Shown: piece after piece, positions 18,589-27,381 of the stretch
Layout: every line of letters starts with the position of its first letter
Position numbering within the stretch: position 1 is the stretch's first letter
Source of the DNA: Actinomycetota bacterium
GTDB lineage: Bacteria > Actinomycetota > Actinomycetes > Actinomycetales > Kineosporiaceae
Length of the DNA stretch: 55,068 nt
Assembly (NCBI GenBank): GCA_030837345.1
Contig: JAUPKQ010000024.1
Coordinates: forward strand, 1-55,068
Direction: 5' to 3'
Translations under genes and position numbers: made by a program
Notes under the pieces: model-generated
What the model was told of the DNA's origin: nothing
Seen by the model: only the letters and a program-made list of their open reading frames with translations
Databases searched by the model: none

Positions 18589-20046
18589 TCACCTACAGCC
18601 GCAGCGCGCGAGGGCGGCCCCGGCGGTGTCGAGGGCCGCCCGGCCGGGCAGCGTCGCCGGAACGGCGTCCGCGAGCACGGTGAAGGCGAGCAGGCGTCCG
18701 TCGGCGTCCACGACCGTCCCCGCCAGCGAGCTCACCCGGGTGAGGGTGCCGGTCTTGGCCCGCACCACGCCGACGCCCGCCGCCTGTGAGGTGCCGGCGA
18801 ACCGGCCGGCGAGGGTTCCGGAGGCGCCCGCGACCGGCAGACCGGTGAGGACCGGCCGCAGGCGGGGCTGGTCGGAGGATCCCGCGAACGAGAGGGTCCG
18901 GGCGATCATCGCGGCCGAGACCAGCGTGCCCCGGCCGAGACCGCTGCCGCCCGCCATCTGCGCGCCGGCGGTCGGCACCCCCAGCTCGGCGACCTTGTCG
19001 AGCACCGCGCGGCCCCCGTCCGCGAACGTCGCCTGCCGCCCCGACCCGATGGCGACCAGCCGGGCGAGGGCCTCGGCGACGGTGTTGTCGCTGTCGGCCA
19101 GGGCGAGCTCGACGACGTCCGCGACGCTCGCCGAGCGGACCTCCCCCAGCACCTCGGCCTGCTGCGGGGCCCGCGCCCGCGCGACCTGGCCCGACACCGC
19201 GATCCCGCGGGCCGTCAGCAGCGTGGCGAACCTCTTGGCCGCGGACATCGCGGGATCGGGGAGGCGGGGGGCCGGGAGCCCCGGGCGAGGCTGGGCGGTG
19301 GGCCGGGTGATCCCGACCATCACCTCAAGGGACATCACGGGGGCGACGAAGCCTCCCACGACGTCGCCCGGCGCCCAGAGCGGGTTCCTCGACGGGCCGG
19401 CGAAGAGGGTGTCGTCCAGCCGGACGGTCACGGTGGAGGTGCCTGTCCGGCGCAGGGAGGCCGCCGTCCGGTCGGCGAGGTCGGCGAGACCCGCGTGGCC
19501 GTAGGTGGAGTCCGGGTCGCCCTTGCCGGGGGCCAGCAGGACGTCGCCGCCGCCGACGAGGACGACCTCGCCCGCGCTGGTCCCGGCGACCGCCCTGGTG
19601 GGCAGCGTCGTGTCCGGTCCCAGGGAGGCCAGGGCCGCGGCGGCGGTGAGGATCTTCGCCGAGGACGCCGGGGCCGCGACGCGCGCGGCGTTCTTCGAGA
19701 AGATCGTCGTGCCGGTCGCCACGTCGATCACCTCGGCGCTCACCGATGTCCCCAGGGCGGGGCGGGCGAGCAGCGGGCCGATCACGGCGGTCAGCCCGGC
19801 CGTCGTCGGCGCGGCCGGGCCGGCCGAGACGGCGGGGAGCACAGCCACCGGTGAGGACGGCTCGACGGCACCGGGCAGGGGCAACCGGACCTTCGGCAGG
19901 GGACCGCCCGTCGTCCGCTCCGGCGGAGCGGGCTGCGACTCCGGCTGGGACTCCGGCGGTGGTTCCGACGGCGCGGGCGACGGCACCAGGACCGACCCCG
20001 CGAACAGGACGGCCGAGACGAACCGGGGCACGGTGTTCCGGAGCAC
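18589..20046 (-). CDS. dacB: D-alanyl-D-alanine carboxypeptidase/endopeptidase (PBP4 family)
   Basis: Low-molecular-weight class C penicillin-binding protein trimming or cleaving peptidoglycan cross-links outside the membrane (485 aa). N-terminal signal or anchor ([14 protein letters not shown]), then a Pro/Ser/Glu-rich spacer. The catalytic SxxK is SSAK (Ser128), the second motif is SDN in [11 protein letters not shown], and the third is KTG in [17 protein letters not shown] long insert between motifs 1 and 2 is typical of PBP4. The GTG at 20046 is preceded by GGGGGGAGC and begins the signal peptide; the longer frame to 20133 would run through the divergent ppa leader. It ends CGCR, with two late cysteines. 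Confidence 0.93.
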   Translation of the reverse strand: MLRNTVPRFVSAVLFAGSVLVPSPAPSEPPPESQPESQPAPPERTTGGPLPKVRLPLPGAVEPSSPVAVLPAVSAGPAAPTTAGLTAVIGPLLARPALGTSVSAEVIDVATGTTIFSKNAARVAAPASSAKILTAAAALASLGPDTTLPTRAVAGTSAGEVVLVGGGDVLLAPGKGDPDSTYGHAGLADLADRTAASLRRTGTSTVTVRLDDTLFAGPSRNPLWAPGDVVGGFVAPVMSLEVMVGITRPTAQPRPGLPAPRLPDPAMSAAKRFATLLTARGIAVSGQVARARAPQQAEVLGEVRSASVADVVELALADSDNTVAEALARLVAIGSGRQATFADGGRAVLDKVAELGVPTAGAQMAGGSGLGRGTLVSAAMIARTLSFAGSSDQPRLRPVLTGLPVAGASGTLAGRFAGTSQAAGVGVVRAKTGTLTRVSSLAGTVVDADGRLLAFTVLADAVPATLPGRAALDTAGAALARCGCR

Positions 20047-20070
20047 GCTCCCCCCTCGAAGAGGATCGGC

Positions 20071-20096
20071 GATGATGTCAGCGCTGATGATGTCAG
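20071..20096. promoter_or_regulatory. Direct repeats and palindrome between dacB and ppa
   Basis: GATGATGTCAG occurs at 20071-20081 and 20086-20096, spaced 15 bp, and the junction forms the perfect palindrome TCAGCGCTGA (20078-20087). It lies in the 70-bp gap between two divergent genes, so a shared regulator could bind. Function not known. Confidence 0.45.
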
Positions 20097-20116
20097 GCGA
20101 TAGGAGAACCATCACC

Positions 20117-20617
20117 GTGGAGTTCGACGTCACGATCGAGATCCCGAAGGGTCAGCGCAACAAGTACGAGGTCGACCACGCGACGGGAAGGATCCGTCTC
20201 GACCGGATGCTCTTCACGTCGACCCGGTACCCCCACGACTACGGCTTCATCGAGGAGACCCTCGGTGAGGACGGCGACCCGTTGGACGCGCTCGTCATCC
20301 TGGAGGAACCGACGTTCCCCGGATGCCTGATCCGGTGCCGGGCGATCGGGATGTTCCACATGCGCGACGAGGCCGGTGGCGACGACAAGGTGCTGTGCAT
20401 CCCCTCCCGTGATCCGCGGATGAGGCACATCCAGGACCTCGCCGACGTCTCCGACTTCGACCGCCTGGAGATCCAGCACTTCTTCGAGACCTACAAGGAC
20501 CTCGAACCCGGCAAGAGCGTCGAAGGCGCGCACTGGGCGGGTCGTGAGAAGGCGGAACACGAGATCGAGGCCTCCCGGCGACGCCTCGCCGGGTCCGGCG
20601 GTCAAGATGTGATCTAG
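20117..20617 (+). CDS. ppa: Inorganic pyrophosphatase, family I
   Basis: Soluble enzyme hydrolysing pyrophosphate released by biosynthesis (166 aa, hexameric in this family). Starts [20 protein letters not shown], then [23 protein letters not shown], whose acidic signature binds the metal ions, and [12 protein letters not shown]. The C-terminal helix ends in [16 protein letters not shown]. The GTG at 20117 is chosen because AGGAG lies 10 nt before it and because the family starts at this residue; ATG 20087 would add ten unconserved residues and cover the operator-like repeat. Followed by a GC hairpin at 20671-20690. Confidence 0.96.
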   Translation: MEFDVTIEIPKGQRNKYEVDHATGRIRLDRMLFTSTRYPHDYGFIEETLGEDGDPLDALVILEEPTFPGCLIRCRAIGMFHMRDEAGGDDKVLCIPSRDPRMRHIQDLADVSDFDRLEIQHFFETYKDLEPGKSVEGAHWAGREKAEHEIEASRRRLAGSGGQDVI

Positions 20618-20670
20618 AAGTGACTGAACGTCACAGATATCAGCCCTTCCGTCAGATGCTGGGGAATCAG

Positions 20671-20690
20671 CGCCCCGCCAGCGGGGGGCG
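20671..20690 (+). terminator. GC-rich hairpin between ppa and deacetylase gene
   Basis: CGCCCCGC-CA-GCGGGGGGCG folds with a 2-nt bulge. It ends only 4 bp before a TAGCGT -10 (20694-20699) of the next gene, so it may terminate ppa or act at that promoter. Confidence 0.45.
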
Positions 20691-20728
20691 GCGTAGCGTC
20701 GGCCCCCTTCAGTGGGGAGACGAGAGCG

Positions 20729-21970
20729 ATGCTGATCACCAGCACACATCTGAAGCGCGTCGGCGTCGTGGTCGCGGCCGGCGCCCTGATCACCGGGACC
20801 ATCGCGGCCACGGCGTCAGCGGCCCCGGTCCGGACGGCGAAGAAGGTCACCACGCGCACCGCGACGGTCGACGACCGTGCCTCCGCCGGCACCAACCGGT
20901 TCTCCTACAGCGGTTTCTGGCGAACGTGCGCCCGGTGCGACAGATCGGCCCTCGGCCGGGGGTACCACTCCTCGGACCGGGTGGGCTCCGTGGCGGGCCT
21001 GACCTTCACCGGTAACCGCGCGACGATCTACGGCATCGCCCAGCGCACCGGCGGGGCGACCGCCGTCTACGTCGACGGCAGGTACACCGGTATCGCGCGG
21101 TTCGCGTCCAGGCGACGCGCCTATCGGGCCGTGTACACGACGCCGTGGATGCAGGCAGGGCGACACACCGTCACCCTGCGTGTCCTCGCCGGACGGAACC
21201 GGGTGGTCGCGGTCGACAAGGCCGTCGTCGTCTCGACGGTGGTGCCCGCGACACCGAGGCCCGCGCCGAGGCCTGTGCCCAAACCCGTGCCCAAACCGAC
21301 GACGCCCGCGCCGAGGACCACCGGGCCGACGTCCGGGTTCGCGAGCATCACGTTCGACGACGGCAAGACGAACCAGTTCGAGAACGCGCGTCCGGTCCTC
21401 CAGGCGGCCGGGGTCAAGGCGACCTTCTACATCATCTCTGACGCCCTCGGCTGGGGTGCGTCGAGCATGTCCGCGAGCCAGGTCCGTGAGCTGGCCGCCG
21501 ACGGCCACGAGATCGGCAACCACACGAAGTCGCACGCGAACCTGAAGAGCGCCTCGGGGACCCAGGCGGAGACCGAGCTCTCGGGGGCGCAGGAGGCGAT
21601 CCGGTCCGCGACCGGGATCACCCCCACGACGTGCGCCTATCCGTTCGGGCAGTCCAGTGAGGCCGCGAGGTCCGTCGCGGCGAGACAGCTGCGGGCCTGC
21701 CGGGGGACCGGCGGGGGCACCAACCCGACGTCCGGGTTCAGCCGCTACGACCTGAAGACCTTCTACGTGACGACGAGCACGTCGACCGCGGCGGTGCGTG
21801 ACGCGGCGGACAAGGCCAAGGCCTCGGGTTCCTGGGTCGTCTTCGTCTACCACGGCGTCGGCCAGGTCAGCTCGACGGACGACGTCACGACGCAGTCGTT
21901 CATCGACCAGGTCAACGCGATCCGGGGCACCGGCATCCCGATCCGGACCGTGGCCTCGGTCGTCTCCTGA
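20729..21970 (+). CDS. Secreted polysaccharide deacetylase (NodB-type)
   Basis: Exported carbohydrate esterase family 4 enzyme (413 aa), probably acting on peptidoglycan or another N-acetylated polymer. Signal peptide ends near ATASAAP. Residues about 45-165 form a beta-rich accessory domain with FSGFWRTCARCDRSALGRGY-like segments that resembles a ligand-binding jelly roll. A linker of PxP repeats (RPVPKPVPKP) precedes the NodB domain: ITFDDGKTN (catalytic Asp and metal Asp), HEIGNHTKSHANL (metal His residues), CAYPFGQ and the closing FVYHGVG. GGGGAG lies 9 nt before ATG 20729 and the -10 is TAGCGT at 20694. Confidence 0.9.
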   Translation: MLITSTHLKRVGVVVAAGALITGTIAATASAAPVRTAKKVTTRTATVDDRASAGTNRFSYSGFWRTCARCDRSALGRGYHSSDRVGSVAGLTFTGNRATIYGIAQRTGGATAVYVDGRYTGIARFASRRRAYRAVYTTPWMQAGRHTVTLRVLAGRNRVVAVDKAVVVSTVVPATPRPAPRPVPKPVPKPTTPAPRTTGPTSGFASITFDDGKTNQFENARPVLQAAGVKATFYIISDALGWGASSMSASQVRELAADGHEIGNHTKSHANLKSASGTQAETELSGAQEAIRSATGITPTTCAYPFGQSSEAARSVAARQLRACRGTGGGTNPTSGFSRYDLKTFYVTTSTSTAAVRDAADKAKASGSWVVFVYHGVGQVSSTDDVTTQSFIDQVNAIRGTGIPIRTVASVVS

Positions 21971-21981
21971 CCGTTCACGGG

Positions 21982-23238
21982 TCAGGGCACCGCGAGGTGG
22001 GCGCTGGGCCTGGGGTGCTCGAGGTCCGCCGCGACGACACCGACATAGGCGTTGACCAGGTCCGGGGTGACGCCGGGCGATCGCGGGCGGTCGCTGCCGG
22101 TCCGTGCGTCGAGAGCGACCGGCCCGTTCGTCGTCGAGCCGTAGGCGACGCCGTGCCAGACGGCGCCCACCTCCGGCGCGACCCGGCCCGCGGCGGCGTC
22201 GGGGAGCTCCCACAGGGACCGGCCGGTACTCGCGTCGAACCCCGTGGCCCAGGCGCTGCCTGCCGTCCCTGACGAGCAGACCGTCGTCTGGCGTCCGTCG
22301 AACCGGCAGGTCACCCCGCTGCCGACGGAACGCCGCCGGAGGACCCGCCCTCCGGCGGTCTCGACGAGGGACAGCGTCCGCTCACCGTTCCCGGCAGAGA
22401 CCGCGAGACCGGCCACGACGGCCGGGCCGGCGGGCCAGGCGGTGACGCTCCCCGTGGCGGTCCCGCTCACCCACGCCCTCCGGCCGTCCGCGAGGCGGAC
22501 GGCGCCGAGCTGCTGCCCGCCGGTGACCCGCTGCGCGCCGACGGCGAGACCTCCCGTCACGGCGGCGGCGGCGAACCCGTCGGCCTGCCAGCGCACACGC
22601 CCGGCGGAGAGGTCGACACCGTAGCTGACGGGTCGTCGTTCCGGCCCGGCCTCCGTCGTGACGACGAGGACGGGACGTGTCTGCGGGTCGCTCCCCGACC
22701 CGACGACCCAGGCGCTCCTCAGACGTCCCGCTTCGGAGAGCGACGGGGAGAGGTCGATCCTCGCCCCGGCCGCCCTGCCGTACCCCGCGGTGTCCACGGC
22801 GATGACCTCGACGGCGTCGTGGCCCATCGTCGTCCCGTGGCCGGGAACCTCGACGCGGAAGGCCCCGACGACCAGGGAACGGCCGTCCAGGCGGACGATC
22901 ACGGGGGCACGCGGAGGTGTGCTGGTCCCGGTCCGCTCCCCCGGGGCGACCCAGGCACGCACCGTCCCGGTGCGGGTGTCGAGGACCTGGAGACCCGAGG
23001 GGAGGGCCGCGACGAGGTCGAAACCGTTCAGCACGGCCGGGATCGGGGACCCGTCGAGTTCCCTGGGTAGAGGGACCCCGCTGCCCGTGGCGAAGGCCCC
23101 GGGAGGGTCGTAGGCGGGAGGAGGCGGGGCGGGACGGCCGTCGCCGTCACCGGCACGCCGGAGCAGCGCGAGCACCACCGTCGCCACCAGCAAGACGACG
23201 GCGCCCACCGCCACCGGAACGACCCATCGTGGACGCAC
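21982..23238 (-). CDS. Membrane-anchored PQQ-propeller-like protein
   Basis: Protein of 418 aa with one N-terminal helix (VVPVAVGAVVLLVATVVLALL) and a Pro-rich spacer. The extracytoplasmic part contains repeated blade-like motifs such as VLDTRTGTVRAW, VDLSAGRVRWQADG, VRLADGRRAWVSG, VETAGGRVLRRRS and FDASTGRSLWELPD. These resemble the (A)x(D)xxTGxxxW motif of PQQ/WD-like beta propellers, such as BamB, but no PQQ cofactor residues or catalytic sites can be named. Two cysteines in CRFDGRQTTVC may form a disulfide. The GTG at 23238 has GGGGAGG 4 nt upstream. Likely a scaffold or sensor at the cell surface; function unknown. Confidence 0.8.
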   Translation of the reverse strand: MRPRWVVPVAVGAVVLLVATVVLALLRRAGDGDGRPAPPPPAYDPPGAFATGSGVPLPRELDGSPIPAVLNGFDLVAALPSGLQVLDTRTGTVRAWVAPGERTGTSTPPRAPVIVRLDGRSLVVGAFRVEVPGHGTTMGHDAVEVIAVDTAGYGRAAGARIDLSPSLSEAGRLRSAWVVGSGSDPQTRPVLVVTTEAGPERRPVSYGVDLSAGRVRWQADGFAAAAVTGGLAVGAQRVTGGQQLGAVRLADGRRAWVSGTATGSVTAWPAGPAVVAGLAVSAGNGERTLSLVETAGGRVLRRRSVGSGVTCRFDGRQTTVCSSGTAGSAWATGFDASTGRSLWELPDAAAGRVAPEVGAVWHGVAYGSTTNGPVALDARTGSDRPRSPGVTPDLVNAYVGVVAADLEHPRPSAHLAVP

Positions 23239-23302
23239 GGCACCTCCCCGGAGAACCTCACCGCCCTCAGGGAGGCCGGTCCCCGGACGTCGTCCCTGGA
23301 GG

Positions 23303-24853
23303 CTATCCCCGGACGGCCACCGGCTGCTCGAAGGGGACGATCCCGAAATCGTCGACGTCGTCGTGCCGGGAAGGGACAGCGCGCTCCGTGGCCGCCGGGT
23401 CCGGAACCGCCGGGTCCGGAACCGCCGGGTTCAGGGCCCGGAGGAAGTCCGAGGCCCACCGGCCGACGTCGTGAAGGAAGACCCTGCGGCGCATCGACCG
23501 CATCCGCCGCGCCCGCTCGCGCGCGGGATCGGAGACCGCGCGGACGATGACGTCCTTGAGTCCCTCGATGTCGTGGGGGTTGACCAGGTAGGCGCTGCCG
23601 AGCTCGTTGGCAGCCCCGGTGAACTCGCTGAGGACCAGGGCCCCGCCCTCGTCGTGGCGGCTGGCGACGTACTCCTTCGCCACGAGGTTCATGCCGTCGC
23701 GCAGGGCGGTGACCAGCAGGACGTCCGCCGCGAGGTAGAGCGCCGTCAGCTCGGACCGGGGGAAGGACTGCATCAGGTAGTGCACGACCGGGTTGCCGAT
23801 GTGCCCGTGGACGCCGTTGATCCGGCCGACGATGACCTCGACCTCGTCCCGGAGCACCTGGTAGCTGCCGACCCGCTCCCGGCTCGGCGTCGCGACCTGG
23901 ACGAAGACGGTCTCCTTGGATCCCAGGCGGCCCTCGTCGTACAGCTCGGAGACGGCCTTCAGGCGGTGGAGGATGCCCTTCGTGTAGTCGAGGCGGTCGA
24001 CGCCGAGCAGGATGACCCCCGGGTCGCCGAGCTCGTGGCGGATCTGCTTCGCCCGCTCGAGGATCTCCGGGGTGCGGGCGGCGCGGTCGAGCTCCTCCGT
24101 GTCCACGGAGATGGGGAACGCCGCCGCGCGTACCGCGCGCGTACCGTTCCCGCCGGGTCCCGGGACGACGACGGCGCCCCGGCGGGTCGTCAGCCCGTTG
24201 CGTCGGCAGGCCCGCAGGAAGTTGTTGGCGTCGGCGGGACGCTGGAATCCGAGCAGGTCGGCACCGAGGAGGCCGTCGAGGATCTTCCGGCGCCACGGGA
24301 GCTGCGCGAAGATCTCGTAGGGCGGGAACGGGATGTGGTTGAAGAAACCGATCCGAAGATCCGGCCTGGTCTCCCGGAGCATCATCGGCACGAGCTGGAG
24401 CTGGTAGTCCTGCACCCAGACGGTCGCGCCGATCGCGGCCTGGGCCGCCGTCGCCGTCGCGAACCGCTGGTTGACGGCGACGTAGGACTCCCACCAGGGA
24501 CGGTGGAACTCGGGAGGGACGATGACGTCGTGGTAGAGGGGCCAGAGCGTCCCGTTGGACATCCCCTCGTAGTAGCCCTCGATCTCCTCGGCACTGATCG
24601 GGACCGGGACGAGGTCCATGTTCCCCGCCTCGAAGGGGGGCGGGGCGTCGCCCGGCGCACCCGTCCAGCCGACCCAGGCACCGTCGTGCTCGCGCATGAT
24701 GGGTTCGAGAGCCGTGACCAGTCCACCGGGACTGGTCTGCCAGCTCGTCGTCCCGTCCGGTTCGTCCTTGCGGTCCACCGGCAGCCGGTTCGCCACGACG
24801 ACGAGATCGTCAACCCCGTGAGGAGCCTCGCGGCTGCTTGTCGAAGCAACCAT
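23303..24853 (-). CDS. otsA: Trehalose-6-phosphate synthase
   Basis: Glycosyltransferase family 20 enzyme (516 aa) joining UDP- or GDP/ADP-glucose to glucose-6-phosphate; trehalose is an osmoprotectant and cell-envelope sugar in actinomycetes. Motifs: VVANRLPVD, the G-loop region [41 protein letters not shown], and [10 protein letters not shown]. The C-terminus has an imperfect [12 protein letters not shown] repeat. No otsB phosphatase is adjacent, so the second step is encoded elsewhere. A TAGAGT -10 at 24886-24891 gives a leader of about 25 nt. ATG 24853 is preceded by GGGGA at short spacing. Confidence 0.95.
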   Translation of the reverse strand: MVASTSSREAPHGVDDLVVVANRLPVDRKDEPDGTTSWQTSPGGLVTALEPIMREHDGAWVGWTGAPGDAPPPFEAGNMDLVPVPISAEEIEGYYEGMSNGTLWPLYHDVIVPPEFHRPWWESYVAVNQRFATATAAQAAIGATVWVQDYQLQLVPMMLRETRPDLRIGFFNHIPFPPYEIFAQLPWRRKILDGLLGADLLGFQRPADANNFLRACRRNGLTTRRGAVVVPGPGGNGTRAVRAAAFPISVDTEELDRAARTPEILERAKQIRHELGDPGVILLGVDRLDYTKGILHRLKAVSELYDEGRLGSKETVFVQVATPSRERVGSYQVLRDEVEVIVGRINGVHGHIGNPVVHYLMQSFPRSELTALYLAADVLLVTALRDGMNLVAKEYVASRHDEGGALVLSEFTGAANELGSAYLVNPHDIEGLKDVIVRAVSDPARERARRMRSMRRRVFLHDVGRWASDFLRALNPAVPDPAVPDPAATERAVPSRHDDVDDFGIVPFEQPVAVRG

Positions 24854-25078
24854 TCCCCGATCACCCCATTCGGTCGCTCAGGGTGACTCTACCCGCGAGC
24901 CTTCCAGGCAACCTCCGGAGGAGGGGCGCAGGGTGATCACGGTCCGCACACGGCGCCCGTAGCCGGCACCAGGCCACACACGTGCCGGTCCGGGCGTCGT
25001 CACCGGTTGGGAGGCCGCGGCCGGGCAGGCTGATACATCACGCCACAACGGCCGGAAGGAAGGGATGACGGCCGGAGC

Positions 25079-26299
25079 TCACGCCACCGCCCGGCTCTCC
25101 GACTCGACGGAGGACAGCTCGACCGTCGTGGGCTCCGGGCACGCGGCGAGGTCAGGGCCGGAGGCGGTGTCCTCGCCGGCGGTCGCCTGAACCTCGGCCT
25201 CGAGCTCGTGGGCGCTCATCGCCTGCATCGTCGTCCAGGCGATGCCGCAGAGCAGGAGGACGAGGAGCACTCCGACCGCGACGACGGAGGCGAAGCCCGG
25301 CAGGGCCGTCGCCTCGTAGACCACCCAGGACACCGCGGCGGTCGCCGGGATCGTCGCGACCCACGCCGTCACCATCTGGATGATCACGGCCCGGTTCGCC
25401 CCCTGGCCCGAGGCGGTTCCGGCGCCGATCACCGAGGACGCCGCGGCGTGCGTCGTCGAGATCGGGACCCCCAGCGCGGTCGCACCGAAGATCGCCGTCG
25501 TCGCTCCGATGTTGGCCGACACCCCGGTCCGGGCGCTGAGTTTGGTCAGCCGGTTACCCATCGTGTCGATGATCTTCCAGCCACCCCACGCCGTCCCGAC
25601 CGCGATCGCCGCGTAGGAGGCCAGGGCCGCCCACTCCGGCACCGGCAGGGAGGAGGACCCGGCCGTGACGTCGAGATACCCCGCGCCCGCCAGCAGAGCC
25701 GCGATCACACCCATCGTCTTCTGGGCGTCGTTCGCACCGTGCCCGAACGACACGGCCGCCGCCGACAGCAACTGGAGGTACTTGAACGGCTTGGCGTCGT
25801 CCGAGAGCCGCGTCACCCGCTGGATGCCCATGACCAGCCAGGTCGCGACGGCGGCGACCGTCAGGGCGACGGCGGGGGAGGCCACGATCGCGGCCACCGT
25901 CTTCCAGACGCTCCCCCAGCTGACCGCGGAGACTCCTCCCGCGGCCACACCGGCACCCACCAGGCCCCCGATGATCGCGTGTGACGACGAGGACGGCATC
26001 CCGAAATGCCACGTCAGAAAGTTCCAGGCGATCGCCGCGAACAACGCGGCGAAGACGACCGCGACGGTGACATGACCCGGTTTGACTGTTTTGGCGACAG
26101 TATTCGCAACGGCAGTTCCGACAAAGAAGTAGGCAGCGAAGTTGCAGGCCGCCGAGAACCAGACCGCCCATCGAGCGGGCATGGCACGGGTTGCCACCAC
26201 AGTGGCCACCGAGTTCGCCGCGTCATGGAAGCCGTTCGAGAAGTCGAACAGCAACGCCAGGGTCACGACGGAAATGACAATGAGCAGCAGAATGTCCAC
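25079..26299 (-). CDS. pit: Low-affinity inorganic phosphate transporter (PiT)
   Basis: Membrane phosphate:cation symporter (406 aa) with about ten helices and the duplicated PiT signatures: LFDFSNGFHDAANSVATVV near the N-terminus and SFGHGANDAQKTMGVIA in the second half. MPSSSSHAIIGG and PISTTHAAASSVIGAG are the paired helix-hairpin motifs. A polar tail with many Glu and Ser follows. The GTG at 26299 has GGGGAG 6 nt upstream and starts just before helix 1; the frame extending to 26404 adds an unlikely hydrophilic leader. Two PHO-box-like sequences lie upstream (26365-26383 and 26478-26495), suggesting PhoP control. No PhoU-like gene is adjacent. Confidence 0.95.
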   Translation of the reverse strand: MDILLLIVISVVTLALLFDFSNGFHDAANSVATVVATRAMPARWAVWFSAACNFAAYFFVGTAVANTVAKTVKPGHVTVAVVFAALFAAIAWNFLTWHFGMPSSSSHAIIGGLVGAGVAAGGVSAVSWGSVWKTVAAIVASPAVALTVAAVATWLVMGIQRVTRLSDDAKPFKYLQLLSAAAVSFGHGANDAQKTMGVIAALLAGAGYLDVTAGSSSLPVPEWAALASYAAIAVGTAWGGWKIIDTMGNRLTKLSARTGVSANIGATTAIFGATALGVPISTTHAAASSVIGAGTASGQGANRAVIIQMVTAWVATIPATAAVSWVVYEATALPGFASVVAVGVLLVLLLCGIAWTTMQAMSAHELEAEVQATAGEDTASGPDLAACPEPTTVELSSVESESRAVA

Positions 26300-26364
26300 T
26301 CGTATCTCCCCTAGGCGGGGGACTCGCTCGGCTCCCGCAGAATGCACGATACGGAGACGAGGAG

Positions 26365-26383
26365 GGTGTAAGCAAAGGTCAAC
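26365..26383 (-). promoter_or_regulatory. PHO-box-like pair close to pit
   Basis: On the minus strand GTTGACC (26377-26383) and TTACACC (26365-26371) resemble the PhoP unit GTTCACC and are spaced 12 bp, about 70 bp upstream of the pit start. Weaker than the distal copy. Confidence 0.35.
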
Positions 26384-26477
26384 TTGCTCTCGCGCGTACG
26401 TCATCGCAGGTAGTCACGCTGCGCTCATCTCCACGACACGGCCGTGTAGTGCGCCGCTAACGTCTGATACAAGGCTC

Positions 26478-26495
26478 GTTCACCTCTCGTTAACT
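26478..26495 (+). promoter_or_regulatory. PHO box upstream of pit
   Basis: GTTCACC-TCTC-GTTAACT: two direct repeats with exactly 11-bp period, the first identical to the actinobacterial PhoP consensus unit. About 180 bp upstream of the pit start, read on the opposite strand. Confidence 0.5.
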
Positions 26496-26881
26496 GCACG
26501 GTCGGCCAAAATTTCATCGCATTGAGGGGCCTCCGGGGCGAGGTCCTTTCATGGTTTACGCGCCACGCCCCCCGGTAATCTTTACATTTCAACACCGGAA
26601 GGATGTCGCGGCCCGGGGCGACCCCGGTCACGGAAGGCCGAACCTCGAAACTCTCCGCCCCACCGCCCTGACTCTCCGATGACTCCCCGAAGGCTCTCCT
26701 GAAGACTCCGCGGAACCCTCCCGCATCTCGTCCCACGACTCGCCTCTCTCCCTCGTCCCGCATCTCGCGGAGTGACGAGGCGCGCAGCAACCATCACCCA
26801 AAGTGAACATCACCTGTCAGAACGGTGATCTGTGCGCCCCTGATTAGTCCCCTCGGCGCCGGGGATGAGAAACTGCCGAGG

Positions 26882-27064
26882 GTGAGCCGTCCCTCTCGTA
26901 AGACGTTCCCCGTCACGGTCACCCGGATGCCGGTCGTGCGCTGCCAGATCTGTGGGCAGAACGTCACCAACCTGCGAGTTCCAGCAGCCGAGGCACTGAC
27001 CGAGCACTATCGCCGGGACCATCCGGAGCTGCTGGGCGACGACGGCTCCTACCACGACGAGTGA
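26882..27064 (+). CDS. Small CxxC/HxxxxH protein, possible zinc finger
   Basis: Short protein (60 aa from GTG 26882; 45 aa if ATG 27 nt-codons later at 26927 is used). The conserved-looking core is MPVVRCQICGQNV followed by EHYRRDHPE: Cys-x2-Cys and, about 17 residues on, His-x4-His, the ligand pattern of a C2H2 zinc finger. It ends with an acidic tail (GDDGSYHDE). I do not recognise the family with certainty; small proteins of this type are common in actinomycetes and may bind nucleic acid or protein. No good ribosome site precedes either start. Codon use fits the genome. Confidence 0.6.
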   Translation: MSRPSRKTFPVTVTRMPVVRCQICGQNVTNLRVPAAEALTEHYRRDHPELLGDDGSYHDE

Positions 27065-27174
27065 CACCCACCGTCACGGTCGCCGGTGGGTCCCCGTAGT
27101 CGTCCCTCCGGGCGGGTCCGGGGTGCCCGTCACCCCAAGGACCTTGGGAGTTCGGCCGGCCGGCTGAGTCCTCG

Positions 27175-27180
27175 TAGGGT
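27175..27180 (+). promoter_or_regulatory. -10 element of tRNA-like gene
   Basis: TAGGGT ends 8 nt before the 5' end of the tRNA-like sequence (27189), so transcription would begin at or next to its first base. A poor -35 (TTCGGC at 27151) is 18 bp upstream. Confidence 0.5.
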
Positions 27181-27188
27181 GAGCTCCT

Positions 27189-27293
27189 GGCCATAGAGGT
27201 CCTGAGGAGAAACGACTCCCGTCGAGGCGGGTGCCTCGAAGCTGCCCGGTGTCGACAGCCAGGCCCGCGGTTCGAGTCCGCGGATGGCCACCA
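27189..27293 (+). ncRNA. tRNA-like RNA gene with non-standard middle region
   Basis: 105-nt element. The 3' half is that of a tRNA: T-arm CCGCGG-TTCGAGT-CCGCGG (27265-27283) with a canonical 7-nt T-loop, then ATGGCC, A and encoded CCA (27291-27293). The 5' end GGCCAT (27189-27194) pairs perfectly with ATGGCC. The usual T8 is absent and the acceptor is 6 bp with a 6-bp T-stem, or 7/5 with an A-G mismatch. The D and anticodon arms cannot be drawn conventionally: a CTCGAAG loop (27235-27241, anticodon CGA, serine-like) is possible but 13 nt too far from the 5' end. A -10 element and a terminator hairpin flank it. Could be a divergent allo-tRNA, a tRNA mimic or a decayed gene. Confidence 0.55.
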
Positions 27294-27309
27294 GTGTCGG
27301 CGAGGTCCG

Positions 27310-27338
27310 CCCGTGAGGGGCTCCGGTCCTCCCACGGG
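27310..27338 (+). terminator. Hairpin after tRNA-like gene
   Basis: CCCGTGAGGGG-N7-CCTCCCACGGG, eleven positions with one mismatch and one G-T pair, 17 nt past the CCA end. No T-run. It also lies in the leader region of the next gene. Confidence 0.55.
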
Positions 27339-27381
27339 TCACCGGGTCCGTCACGGTGTCCGTCAGGCACAATCGCTGTCG

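Larger units (their letters stand above)
26300..26881. other. Long non-coding stretch with promoter elements and repeats
   Basis: No convincing gene is seen. The left part is the pit regulatory region. 26560-26600 is unusually AT-rich for this genome. 26640-26780 is pyrimidine-rich with degenerate GACTCTCC/GACTCCCC units and the 12-mer TCCCGCATCTCG twice (26719 and 26756). A hairpin ATCACC-N9-GGTGAT lies at 26809-26829 near the start of the next gene. A small RNA cannot be excluded. Confidence 0.5.

Noticed and set aside
20618-20728. c-di-AMP (ydaO) riboswitch upstream of the deacetylase
   Set aside because: Such switches precede cell-wall hydrolases in actinomycetes, but conserved ydaO core sequences are not seen and the -10 leaves only a 23-nt leader.
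26425-26790. 121-aa minus-strand frame in the pit upstream region
   Set aside because: No ribosome site, no family motif, codon pattern unlike neighbours.
27189-27293. Selenocysteine tRNA
   Set aside because: Length would suit, but no TCA anticodon occurs anywhere in the element and the acceptor is not 8 bp.
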